DNA of 64,000 bases from Ignavibacteriales bacterium. Lineage in GTDB: Bacteria; Bacteroidota; Ignavibacteria; Ignavibacteriales; Ignavibacteriaceae. This document shows positions 16,207 to 23,696 of the stretch, piece by piece. The number at the start of each line of letters is the position of its first letter. Positions within the stretch are counted from its first letter, which is position 1. The translations under genes and the position numbers were made by a program. The DNA lies in the NCBI GenBank assembly GCA_015709675.1, contig CP054182.1:1033448-1097447 (forward strand), given 5' to 3'. The notes below the pieces were generated by a model. That model was not told the DNA's origin, searched no databases, and worked only from the letters and a program-made list of their open reading frames with translations.

Positions 16207-16317
16207 GCGGAGAGTCAGTCCCGACTCGTCGGGAGAACCCCGGAAGTCCGAGACGGCGGAATATATCCTTAACGGTTTTTCCCGAAGGGACTCCTACAGA
16301 TCAAGACCGCCGCACAC
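16207..16317 (-). pseudogene. tRNA-Ser-derived unit 1 with three inserted palindromes
   Basis: It aligns to the 3' three-fifths of the intact tRNA-Ser: acceptor 3' strand, T-arm, variable arm, anticodon arm. TCCCGACTCGTCGGGA replaces part of the T-loop, TCCGAGACGGCGGA sits in the variable arm, and a 22-base insert beginning TCCCGAAGGGACTCC splits the anticodon. D-arm and 5' acceptor are absent. The unit is followed on the minus strand by the hairpin at 16171-16199. Confidence 0.75.
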
Positions 16318-16327
16318 CTTTAAAATG

Positions 16328-16470
16328 AAAAAGGCCTGACTTTCATCAGACCTCTTTTGCGGAGAGTCGGTCCCGACTCGTCGGGTGAACCCCGGAAGTC
16401 CGCCCGCGGCGGATTACATCCTTAATGGTTTTCCAGTAGGGACTCCTACAGAGCAAGACCGCCACACACC
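16328..16470 (-). pseudogene. tRNA-Ser-derived unit 2 with its own terminator
   Basis: tRNA-like part 16359-16470: the same truncation and the same three insertion points as unit 1, with TCCCGACTCGTCGGGT in the T-loop, TCCGCCCGCGGCGGA in the variable arm and CCAGTAGGGACTCCTACAGAG in the anticodon loop (start of the insert partly decayed). A hairpin AGGCCTGACTTTCATCAGACCT with flanking A and T runs (16328-16358) follows on the minus strand. Confidence 0.75.
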
Positions 16471-16479
16471 TTTAAAATG

Positions 16480-16557
16480 AAAAAGGCCTGACTTTCATCA
16501 GACCTCTTTTGCGGAGAGTCAGTCCCGACTTGTCGGGAGAACCCCGGAAGGACAATT
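16480..16557 (-). pseudogene. tRNA-Ser-derived unit 3 (T-arm half only) with its own terminator
   Basis: 16511-16557 retains the acceptor 3' strand and the T-arm with TCCCGACTTGTCGGGA in the loop, then diverges after GGAAGGAC. The AGGCCTGA..TCAGACCT hairpin at 16480-16510 is the same as that of unit 2. Confidence 0.7.
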
Positions 16558-16579
16558 ATACATATCAATTTAAAATGAT

Positions 16580-16606
16580 AAAGCCCGATCATTCAATCGG
16601 GCTTTT
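16580..16606 (-). terminator. Terminator of the intact tRNA-Ser
   Basis: AAGCCCGATCATTCAATCGGGCTTTT: an eight-base GC-rich stem with flanking A and T runs, starting ten bases after the tRNA 3' end on the minus strand. Confidence 0.75.
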
Positions 16607-16615
16607 CAAAGGTTG

Positions 16616-16702
16616 CGGAGAGTCAGGGATTCGAACCCCGGAAGGACTTACATCCTTAACGGTTTTCAAGACCGCCGCATTCAACCACTCTGCCAACTCT
16701 CC
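16616..16702 (-). tRNA. tRNA-Ser (anticodon UGA)
   Basis: The 87-base cloverleaf on the minus strand has acceptor GGAGAGT paired with ACTCTCC and discriminator G. The D-arm is present, the anticodon stem/loop is CGGT-CTTGAAA-ACCG (anticodon TGA), and the class II variable arm has an AAGGA/TCCTT stem. The T-arm is CGGGG-TTCGAAT-CCCTG. The CCA end is not encoded. It is the only complete tRNA in the window and the parent of the degenerate units beside it. Confidence 0.95.
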
Positions 16703-16710
16703 GTATTCAA

Positions 16711-16736
16711 TCCCGACTTGTCGGGACCAACTCTCC
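16711..16736. repeat. Palindrome and 10-bp duplicate at the 5' side of tRNA-Ser
   Basis: TCCCGACTTGTCGGGA (16711-16726) is followed by CCAACTCTCC (16727-16736), which repeats the tRNA 5'-end sequence at 16693-16702. The palindrome is therefore flanked by copies of the same tRNA decamer. Confidence 0.6.
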
Positions 16737-16846
16737 AATTAAGCAATTCTTGAGATTTTCAAAAATCACAGACTTCAAATATACGGAGTCCGGCCTGATT
16801 TTTAAAAGCCGGGGACCGGGATTTTACCGATTTTCTGCCAAATTCG

Positions 16847-18841
16847 CTATTTCAGCAGGGTGATTTTGCCCGATTTTGTGTTTTCTCCTGCCCGTATGGT
16901 GTAAAAATATGCTCCTGAGCCAAGTCCGGCCGCCTCAAGATTAAGCTGGCTCAGACCCGCGGGCCTCATTCCGAAATCCACTCTCCTTACCGCTTCTCCG
17001 CTAAGGGAGTAAAGGGTTAACACAACTCTGCTCTCCGATGGCAGCGATACGGTAAACTGCGTGGCGGGGTTAAAGGGGTTCGGATAATTGTCTGAAATGT
17101 AAAATTCATCAGGCAGTGCGAACTCAACTTCAATCTCCGGTGAAAAAGTTTCGGTGCCGTCAAAGTCAATCTGCCTCAGTCGGTAGTGATTTTTGCCGTT
17201 CAGGGGTGCGTTATCGGTATATATATAGGATGAAACATCAGCGGTCGTGCCATTTCCGCTGATGAATGAAATGGTTACCCAATCATTTGGTAAGGGGGTG
17301 GTGCGCTGTATTTCAAATCCGCGGTTGTTTTCCTCGGAGGCAGTTGACCATTTCAGTGTGATGCCGTTCTGATTTTGCACCCCGGTGAAAGATGTCAGTT
17401 CAACCGGTGAAAGAGGAATGGGGACTATCACATTCAGAATAGTACGGTTAAAGTTTGTAACGGTTATATTTGAGAAAGGTTGTGGTAAAGCGCCGGGGAA
17501 CAATGTATCCTGCGGAATAAATTGCAGAGTATAGGTTCCCGGTGCAAGCATTCTCACATAGTAACCACGACTGGCTGAATCTGCATATATATCAGAGTTG
17601 TCTGTATCAAGACCATTTATTTTTATATTAGTTCGTATAAGGTAATCAACAGGATGAGCCCCCGCTGAAACAAATCCGTGAATACCATACAGCGCGTTTT
17701 CAAGATAGTTCAGCAGCGAGCGCTTATTATACTCCCAGTGCGCGGGAAGCAGGGAGGCGCTTATCAGCTTGGTGTTTGATATCTCGATCGTTACTTCACG
17801 GCAGCGCATAAAGTAATTCATATAATCCTGCCTGCCTCCGGTGATGCGGTACCAGTCATAGCCGTTGGTGATGCCGTCGTTGAATCCGCGCATATAGGTA
17901 GAAGGAGAGTGTGCCTGCGCTGTATCAGCATACATGTGCGCAACAAACTGCCACCATTGGTCATCAGCAGCGCGGCGCACCCAGGTATCCCACGGATAGT
18001 TTACCACTTCTGCTCCGCCGTGAAAGTTTGCTGAAAGCACAAACTTGTTTGCTTTTGCGATATTCATCATCACGATGGTCTCGGGCTGCCAGGCGTTTCC
18101 GTCCGGATGTTCACCTGCTGCCGGATCAGGAAAGTTGCGGTTGATGTCTATATTATTATTGTTTCCTCTTCTTGCTCCGCTTACGGTGTGATTGCCTGTG
18201 CGGTAGGTGCCGTCAGGATTGGCAAGCGGGTTAATCCAGATTTCCGTCTGGTTAATCAGATTGGTAATTTTGGGATCAGTGCCGTATGAAGTCAGGAGTG
18301 AATCAATCAGACGGAGCATCAGTACATATCCGGTAATCTCATCGCCGTGCATTGAGGAAGTGTACATCAGCTGCGGTTCAGGTTCCCGTAATTGTACACT
18401 GGCTGAGATCACAACAAAATATATCTTCCGCCCCAGTATCGTATTCCCTGCATCAACAAGCCGGCAGATGGAAGGATAATTCTGAGCAAAACCCTGCATC
18501 ATGGCAACATAAGCATCATACGTCGGGTATGCATCCCATGCTTCCATCCCTTCCAGAGTATTGCTCATCCGTACGTCCTTCACATCACCCGGGTGGGGCA
18601 GTTGGCGGAATGGGATGGCGAATCTTCTGAAACGCTCAAACTCTTTCTCATTAGCATAAGCCCTTACCGAATCAGCGTCGGCGTAGTCGAGTGAAATGAC
18701 GGTGGTCAGTTCATCCAGCACGGCACGTCCGGGATTGGCAAAAGTGAAATACACCTCGCCATTAACGCGGAAGTACTCGCTGGTGATTTCCTGGGAAAAG
18801 AGAGAGGCGGTCAGGAGAAGGAAGAGGAAAATCTTTTTCAT
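16847..18841 (-). CDS. M14-family zinc carboxypeptidase, T9SS-exported
   Basis: 664 residues. The signal peptide is MKKIFLFLLLTASLFSQ. The peptidase M14 domain spans about 100-390, with zinc ligands H165 and E168 in SSMHGDEITGYV, the third ligand in SANFHGGAEVVNYPWDT (about 275) and the catalytic Glu in REVTIEISNTKL. A carboxypeptidase-like beta domain and a second beta domain (LTSFTGVQNQNGITLKWSTA, common in T9SS cargo) follow. A T9SS sorting domain (NYPNPFNPATQFTVSLPSES ... GKITLLK) ends the protein. Expected to be a secreted exo- or endo-acting carboxypeptidase in protein degradation. All catalytic residues are present. The gene stands alone between the tRNA-Ser region and a divergent gene. 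Confidence 0.92.
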   Translation of the reverse strand: MKKIFLFLLLTASLFSQEITSEYFRVNGEVYFTFANPGRAVLDELTTVISLDYADADSVRAYANEKEFERFRRFAIPFRQLPHPGDVKDVRMSNTLEGMEAWDAYPTYDAYVAMMQGFAQNYPSICRLVDAGNTILGRKIYFVVISASVQLREPEPQLMYTSSMHGDEITGYVLMLRLIDSLLTSYGTDPKITNLINQTEIWINPLANPDGTYRTGNHTVSGARRGNNNNIDINRNFPDPAAGEHPDGNAWQPETIVMMNIAKANKFVLSANFHGGAEVVNYPWDTWVRRAADDQWWQFVAHMYADTAQAHSPSTYMRGFNDGITNGYDWYRITGGRQDYMNYFMRCREVTIEISNTKLISASLLPAHWEYNKRSLLNYLENALYGIHGFVSAGAHPVDYLIRTNIKINGLDTDNSDIYADSASRGYYVRMLAPGTYTLQFIPQDTLFPGALPQPFSNITVTNFNRTILNVIVPIPLSPVELTSFTGVQNQNGITLKWSTASEENNRGFEIQRTTPLPNDWVTISFISGNGTTADVSSYIYTDNAPLNGKNHYRLRQIDFDGTETFSPEIEVEFALPDEFYISDNYPNPFNPATQFTVSLPSESRVVLTLYSLSGEAVRRVDFGMRPAGLSQLNLEAAGLGSGAYFYTIRAGENTKSGKITLLK

Positions 18842-19080
18842 GATGTGTATGCCGCAGCAGAAATTGTGTTAAAATGTAAAATTAAATTTACAAAAACGGC
18901 CTGGGAAAAGCTATCAGAGCACTCGAACAGGGAGGGACGCAGTGATGGAATTTCCGGCATTCCCGGGCAGAAAAGCGGATTTTATTCTCCGGGGTTTTGA
19001 ATCCGGCATGATTTCCCCTAATTTCAGACAGTATTTTTACATTTTTGGCTCAAAGTAACTGATAACGGATTAATAAAGCT

Positions 19081-19539
19081 ATGCTGACACTGTTTTACGA
19101 ATTTCTCACGGATGATGAACTGCTGCTGATTTCCTCAAAAATCAAAGAAATGGAAAAGAAAACCTCGGGAGAGATTGCCATATCCATTAAGGAGCAGAGG
19201 GGGATATTGCAGAAGGGGAAGCCGCTCAGCGCGCTGGCAGAGCAGGAGTTCCGCCGGCTGGGGATGTTCAACACAAAAGCCGCGACCGGAATTCTGATAT
19301 ATATAGTTCTTAAATCACGCGAGCTTTACATAATGGCCGATAAAGCAATTCACGGCAAAGCGCCGGAGGGAATCTGGGAAGAGATAAAAAACCGGCTGCT
19401 TGAGTCGATTAAAAACGGCGAGAGCTGCAGGGGTCTGCTTGATGCTGTAGAGGCCGTGGGTAAATTGTATGAAGAACATCTGCCTCCTCCTTCTGAAAAC
19501 CTAAACGAGGTAAGCAACCGCGTGGTGGTAATGCCCTGA
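19081..19539 (+). CDS. TPM-domain protein
   Basis: 152 residues. The sequence fits the TPM (Psb32/YgcG-like) domain: FLTDDELLLISSKIKEMEKK, TSGEIAISIKEQ, ATGILIYIVLKSRELYIMAD, HGKAPEGIWEEIKNRLLESI. It lacks the signal peptide and C-terminal membrane helix seen in many relatives and resembles the short cytoplasmic TPM proteins. The biochemical role is not settled; some members have been described as phosphatases or assembly factors. It is followed 37 bases later by the DUF5655 gene on the same strand. Confidence 0.82.
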   Translation: MLTLFYEFLTDDELLLISSKIKEMEKKTSGEIAISIKEQRGILQKGKPLSALAEQEFRRLGMFNTKAATGILIYIVLKSRELYIMADKAIHGKAPEGIWEEIKNRLLESIKNGESCRGLLDAVEAVGKLYEEHLPPPSENLNEVSNRVVVMP

Positions 19540-19576
19540 TGCGGGCTGATATATATACCGGCATAGAGGCGGTCCG

Positions 19577-20014
19577 TTGAGCTGGAGATGCCCCCGGTGC
19601 GGGCGCATCTTCCGGTGTGCTGACCAGTATCACTCATGCCAGACCATGGCGCCGGAGCAGCATTTTGAAAACCGTCCGGAAATTCTCTATCTCACTTTTC
19701 TTCAGCTTGTTAAACTGGTTGAATCATTCGGTGAGGTCAGCATAGAAGCAACCCCCAGTGCAATAAGTTTCAGAGCAGGTGCGGGGTTTCTTTCCGTGAA
19801 TGTTAAAAAGGACCGGCTTGATACGGAGTTTTATCTTGGCAGAATAGCAGAATCAGAACTCATCACAGCTCACCTTCATGTATCAGCAAACCGGATCGCA
19901 CACAAAGTCACGCTTCACTCGCCGGAGGATATATCACCTGAGCTCACCTGGCTGATACGGGAGTCGTATTTGCTGGTCTCAGGCGTTCAGGCGGAGAATA
20001 AATCCGGCTCCTGA
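19577..20014 (+). CDS. DUF5655 protein with N-terminal zinc-ribbon-like Cys cluster
   Basis: 145 residues from a TTG start at 19577, with GAGG about seven bases upstream. The N-terminus MSWRCPRCGRIFRCADQYHS has two CxxC-type cysteines plus a later Cys and His (YHSCQ), a likely metal site. The remainder (residues 30-135) matches DUF5655, a small domain often found in Bacteroidota and Actinobacteria and thought to be a transport- or nucleic-acid-associated fold, with no proven activity. The last 28 bases overlap the photolyase gene end on the opposite strand. Confidence 0.72.
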   Translation: MSWRCPRCGRIFRCADQYHSCQTMAPEQHFENRPEILYLTFLQLVKLVESFGEVSIEATPSAISFRAGAGFLSVNVKKDRLDTEFYLGRIAESELITAHLHVSANRIAHKVTLHSPEDISPELTWLIRESYLLVSGVQAENKSGS

Positions 20015-21351
20015 CCAAGATGCTTCTTTATATATGCTTCGGTGTCGAACTTCCGCTTGCAGCCGTTATAATTCATATAGCGTATTTTGCCAAAGACCGG
20101 ACGCTCGGTCCAGGCGCGGTCATGCACTCCGCCGATTGACCAGGCACACCCCACATAACCGTTAGGGTCCCGCCCGTCAAGCTGATATTTATCATTCAGC
20201 TTTATGGCAATCTTCAGTGCCTCTTCAGGGGACTCAGACCACTCCAGTATTTTCTTTGCCCAGTACATCCTCATATATCCGTGCATCTTTCCGGTGCGCA
20301 CCATCTGCATCTGAGCCGCGTTCCACAGATCTTCATGGGTGGCAGCTTTTTCAAACTGCCGGAGCGAGTATATATACTCCCGTTTGTCTTTCCGGTGTGC
20401 GTTGAGCGTGGTTTTTGCCCAGTCATGGAATCCGTCAAAGGAATCATACTTCGTGTTAAAATAGCAGAAGTTGTCGGTAAGCTCCCGTCTTACGATCAGT
20501 TCTTCAAGAAAAGACTCAGTCAGCTGAGGAGCTGAATAGCGCTTTACTTCAAAGGCAACGCGCTGGGCTGAAATCTGTCCGAAGTGGAGGTATGGGCTCA
20601 GGTTAGACTGACGGTCAAGCACCGGGTCGTTGCGTTCCTCATTATATTTCTGAAGCCCTCCGGTGAGAAATCCATCCAGCACCTCATGCGCTGCATCTTC
20701 CCCCGGCTTAAGCCAGGTAACTTCCGGCACGCTTTCATCCACCTTCAGCGAGGCGTATATACTTTTCCAGTTGTTTTTTGCCGCGGGAGCCCGTTTCTTC
20801 TGAACTTCAGGCGCGGGCAGATCAGTCAGGTAGTCACCAAGCAGCCGGATTATTTTCGGCCTGATGGTATAAGCGCCGAATTCCGTTTTATCTGAGACGA
20901 TCAGTGCCGGGACGATGTTATGAGCATCAACCTCGTAGAATGGTATATATATCTTTTTCGCCACATCGCGCTTCCAGACGCGTTTTATCCGGAGCGGGTC
21001 AAAGTCAGCCACCAGATACGAAACATTATGCTCGTGAATGAACTCGGGCAGAGTATCCGCCGGTGAACCCAGGAGCATATGAAACGGGATATTCAGCTCT
21101 TTCAGATGCTTTTCGGTCTCCTCAAGTCCTTTGAGCATAAAGCCATACTGCCGGCGGGTTGCCTGCAGGAACTCCGGCACCAGGGAAAAGGCGACCACCA
21201 GGGCCAGGTTGTTTTCCTGAGCAAGTTTTTGAGCAAAAAGAAGTGCCCAGTTATCGTACGCCCGCTGATCGCGGCTCATCCAGTAAAGCACCGGCCCCTT
21301 GCCCGGGGTGCCTTCCTGAAGTATTCTGAATCGGTCTGAAAGATTTTGCAT
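19987..21351 (-). CDS. phr: Class II CPD photolyase
   Basis: 454 residues, normal for class II photolyases. The N-terminal alpha/beta antenna domain (VLYWMSRDQRAYDNWALLFA) is followed by the FAD-binding helical domain with the class II hallmarks SNLSPYLHFGQISAQRVAFE, ELIVRRELTDNFCYFN, MHGYMRMYWAKKILEWS and LDGRDPNGYVGCAWSIGGVHDRAW. It uses blue light and reduced FAD to split cyclobutane pyrimidine dimers in DNA. The start ATG at 21351 is well placed. The gene overlaps the DUF5655 gene tail-to-tail by 28 bases. No other light-response gene is in the window. Confidence 0.95.
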   Translation of the reverse strand: MQNLSDRFRILQEGTPGKGPVLYWMSRDQRAYDNWALLFAQKLAQENNLALVVAFSLVPEFLQATRRQYGFMLKGLEETEKHLKELNIPFHMLLGSPADTLPEFIHEHNVSYLVADFDPLRIKRVWKRDVAKKIYIPFYEVDAHNIVPALIVSDKTEFGAYTIRPKIIRLLGDYLTDLPAPEVQKKRAPAAKNNWKSIYASLKVDESVPEVTWLKPGEDAAHEVLDGFLTGGLQKYNEERNDPVLDRQSNLSPYLHFGQISAQRVAFEVKRYSAPQLTESFLEELIVRRELTDNFCYFNTKYDSFDGFHDWAKTTLNAHRKDKREYIYSLRQFEKAATHEDLWNAAQMQMVRTGKMHGYMRMYWAKKILEWSESPEEALKIAIKLNDKYQLDGRDPNGYVGCAWSIGGVHDRAWTERPVFGKIRYMNYNGCKRKFDTEAYIKKHLGQEPDLFSA

Positions 21352-21404
21352 AGAAAAATTAATTTGTTACGTAATAATAACAATGGAGACTTTCTGAAAG
21401 TTTG

Positions 21405-21590
21405 ATTGCACTCGGTAAAACAGGCGATTAATGTAAAAAATGGGGGGATGGTACAAATCATTTTTCCCGCAGATTTCGCAGATTAACGCAAATGCAATGA
21501 GCATAAAATTGCACTCAGTAAAACCGGCGAATAATGTAAAGAATGGGGTGAGTGGTGTAAATTAGTTTTCCCCTCAGATTTGGCAGATCA
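21405..21590. repeat. Imperfect tandem duplication, period 103 bp
   Basis: ATTGCACTCGGTAAAACAGG at 21405 and the matching ATTGCACTCAGTAAAACCGG at 21508 start two copies of about 85 bases. Each continues through AATGTAAA.AATGGGG and TTTTCCC.CAGATTT.GCAGAT. The stretch between the photolyase start and PPK2 (21352-21818) holds no gene that I can support. Confidence 0.65.
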
Positions 21591-21818
21591 GTGCAGAAAA
21601 TAAGAAGGAGCAGCATAACGTTTCCTCAATTCAGGAGGGAAAGAAAGTGAAAGCTATGCTCCACTTAAGTGTGATCGCACATCACATCCGGCCAAATCGG
21701 CAAGATTCATATTGAATTTAACCGCGGGATTTCTTATTTATACCGGACACAAATACGGATTTTTCCCAATGTGTTCCAAATCGCTTTTTCCCCTTTATCA
21801 CATCCCACCGGAGGTTCT

Positions 21819-22685
21819 ATGAATATTGACAAGTACCGCGTTCCTTATGACGGCTCATTTAAGATAAGCAAAACAGATCCGGGCGACTCCGGAAAGTTTG
21901 AGTCCAAAGATGAGGCGGCCGAAAAGCTGAAGGAAAATGTAAAAAAAATGGCCGAACTTCAGGATAAAATGTATGCTCATGATAAATACGGACTGCTGTT
22001 AATTTTCCAGGCAATGGATGCAGCAGGAAAAGACGGCGCCATTAAGCATGTAATGAGCGGACTGAATCCTCAGGGAACCCAGGTATTTTCATTCAAGAAC
22101 CCCTCAGCCGAGGAACTTGATCATGACTATCTCTGGAGGATTAATAAATCACTCCCTGAAAGAGGCAGAATAGGCATATTTAACCGCAGTCACTATGAAG
22201 AGGTGCTGGTGGTAAAAGTCCATGATCTGCAGGGTAAGCAGAAACTTCCGCCTGAAATGGTTACCAACAAAATCTGGGATCACCGCTACCGTCAGATTAA
22301 AGATTTCGAGCGCTATCTTTATGAGAATGGTATCATAACCGTGAAGTTCTTCCTGAATGTCTCCAAGTCAGAACAGAAAAAAAGATTCCTGCAGCGTCTT
22401 GACGACCCGACAAAGAACTGGAAGTTCTCCTCCTCAGATCTTAAGGAAAGAGGTTTCTGGGATGAATACCAGAAAGCTTATGAGGAATGTCTGAACGGCA
22501 CCAGCACAAAATACGGCCCATGGTATGTAATTCCCGCGGACAAAAAATGGTATGCCCGCCTGCTGATTTCCGAGGTAATAACCCAGACTCTTGAAAGCTT
22601 CGAGATGGATTACCCGAAACTGAATGATGAGCAGATGAGAGCTCTTGAAGGATACCGCCAGCAGTTAATGGCTGAAAAGGATTAA
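21819..22685 (+). CDS. ppk2: Polyphosphate kinase 2 family phosphotransferase
   Basis: 288 residues from the ATG at 21819, which is preceded by GGAGG; a longer frame from 21771 adds residues outside the family and lacks a ribosome site. Walker A AMDAAGKDGAIKHVM (near 70-85), the FNRSHYEEV Walker B-like segment (near 128), the lid region with KKRFLQRLDDPTKNWKFSSSD and the C-terminal YGPWYVIPADKKWYARLL motif are all present. PPK2 enzymes transfer phosphate between polyphosphate and nucleoside mono- or diphosphates; the sequence resembles the group acting on AMP/ADP. It probably links energy storage to nucleotide recharging. The gene is monocistronic as far as can be seen. Confidence 0.93.
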   Translation: MNIDKYRVPYDGSFKISKTDPGDSGKFESKDEAAEKLKENVKKMAELQDKMYAHDKYGLLLIFQAMDAAGKDGAIKHVMSGLNPQGTQVFSFKNPSAEELDHDYLWRINKSLPERGRIGIFNRSHYEEVLVVKVHDLQGKQKLPPEMVTNKIWDHRYRQIKDFERYLYENGIITVKFFLNVSKSEQKKRFLQRLDDPTKNWKFSSSDLKERGFWDEYQKAYEECLNGTSTKYGPWYVIPADKKWYARLLISEVITQTLESFEMDYPKLNDEQMRALEGYRQQLMAEKD

Positions 22686-22762
22686 TTTCCGTAGCGGCAG
22701 CAGTTTTACCGGCAGGCGGAAAGCATCCGTCTGCCATACTGGAGGAAAAGGGGTGGAAGAAT

Positions 22763-23167
22763 GTGGTGCTTTTTGCTCCGGAACTTCCGCCGGCATTTGC
22801 ACGGATATATAAAGCGAAGGGAGCGGAGTTTGCTCCCTCCCGGTCGCACTGCACTTGTGTGCACTTTCAGGAGAATACAGGGAGATATGAGCCGTTTGAT
22901 CTGCGGCTCTTCTGCGCCCACTTACGCAACTTCTACAAACGAAATCTCAGCCTCAAAGATGACTCCATTCAGGCATTCCTGCTCCGCACCGGGCAGTGTT
23001 ATGCCGGCGGAGAATTTTATGAACGTGATGGTATATATGTGTTCACCAAAGGTCTGAATCCCTGGTGCGATGTTTACGCCCGTCAGCCGCACTGGATACG
23101 GTTCGGATACAATTTGAAAACTTCTAAATGGAGAAACGGGAGAGGAATTGTGAATGGTGAATGGTGA
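22763..23167 (+). CDS. Hypothetical protein, uncertain start, possibly truncated
   Basis: 134 codons from GTG 22763. The same frame is open upstream back into the PPK2 gene (SVAAAVLPAGGKHPSAILEE) without an ATG, GTG or TTG, while GGAGG lies at 22741-22745. The protein is balanced in composition and has plausible soluble features (FDLRLFCAHLRNFYKRNLSL, CYAGGEFYERDGIYVF), so it may be real, but I do not recognise it. The last dozen codons run into the simple GTGAATG repeat, which suggests the 3' end has been altered. Confidence 0.42.
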   Translation: MVLFAPELPPAFARIYKAKGAEFAPSRSHCTCVHFQENTGRYEPFDLRLFCAHLRNFYKRNLSLKDDSIQAFLLRTGQCYAGGEFYERDGIYVFTKGLNPWCDVYARQPHWIRFGYNLKTSKWRNGRGIVNGEW

Positions 23168-23182
23168 ATGGTGAATTGTGAA
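23150..23182. repeat. Simple GTGAATG repeat left of the four-helix-bundle gene
   Basis: Four tandem copies of a GTGAATG-like heptamer, ending GTGAATTGTGAA. Inverted counterparts (ATTCACAATTCACC) occur at 23660-23691, on the other side of the gene. Confidence 0.7.
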
Positions 23183-23234
23183 ACAGAATATATAAACAGT
23201 AATTTTAAAACCATCATTTGAAACAGAATAACAG

Positions 23235-23597
23235 ATGAGTAAAGAGAATATTGTAAAAAAGAAAAGTTTCAAATTTTCTGTGAGAATCGTTAAGCTATAT
23301 AAATATCTGATCGCAACTCATAAGGAATATGTTATACCGAAACAATTACTTCGCTGTGGAACATCGGTTGGGGCTCAGATTGTTGAATCAGAAAATGCAC
23401 AAAGTAGGGCTGATTTCATTCACAAACTTTCTATATCACAGAAAGAAATCGATGAAACAATGTACTGGCTTGATTTACTGAAAGAAACTGATTATTTAAG
23501 TGAAACAGAACATGCCAGTATTTACGAAGATGCAAATGAAATCAAGAAATTATTAACGGCTATACTTAAGAAACTAAAATCAAATTCGAAGGACTGA
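23235..23597 (+). CDS. Four helix bundle protein (23S rRNA intervening-sequence type)
   Basis: 120 residues with the family pattern FKFSVRIVKLYKYLIATHKE, VIPKQLLRCGTSVGAQIVES, IHKLSISQKEIDETMYWLDL. These small all-helical proteins (S23/TIGR02436 type) are found free-standing in many Bacteroidota genomes and inside rRNA intervening sequences elsewhere. Their function is unknown; a role with nucleic acid or with repeat DNA has been suggested. The gene is flanked by inverted AT-rich simple repeats (23150-23182 and 23660-23691), a typical setting for this family and a sign of mobility. Confidence 0.9.
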   Translation: MSKENIVKKKSFKFSVRIVKLYKYLIATHKEYVIPKQLLRCGTSVGAQIVESENAQSRADFIHKLSISQKEIDETMYWLDLLKETDYLSETEHASIYEDANEIKKLLTAILKKLKSNSKD

Positions 23598-23659
23598 CCG
23601 CAGTAATTTTTTTAAAATTATCATTTGCGGTGAAAATTTCCGGTGAATTATTAAAGAAT

Positions 23660-23691
23660 AATTCACAATTCACCATTTACAATTCACAATT
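23660..23691. repeat. Simple ATTCACAATTCACC repeat right of the four-helix-bundle gene
   Basis: ATTCACAATTCACCATTTAC followed by AATTCACAATT. It is the inverse of the GTGAATTGTGAA repeats at 23150-23182 and similar to the tract at 61355-61400. Confidence 0.65.
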
Positions 23692-23696
23692 GTTTT

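Noticed and set aside
16171-16606. CRISPR array
   Set aside because: The tandem units are over 110 bases, include tRNA sequence and terminators, and lack spacers of even length. No cas genes are present.
22761-23057. ORF in the frame MWCFLLRNFRRHLHG
   Set aside because: Arg- and Ser-rich shadow of the better frame at 22763; no domain pattern.
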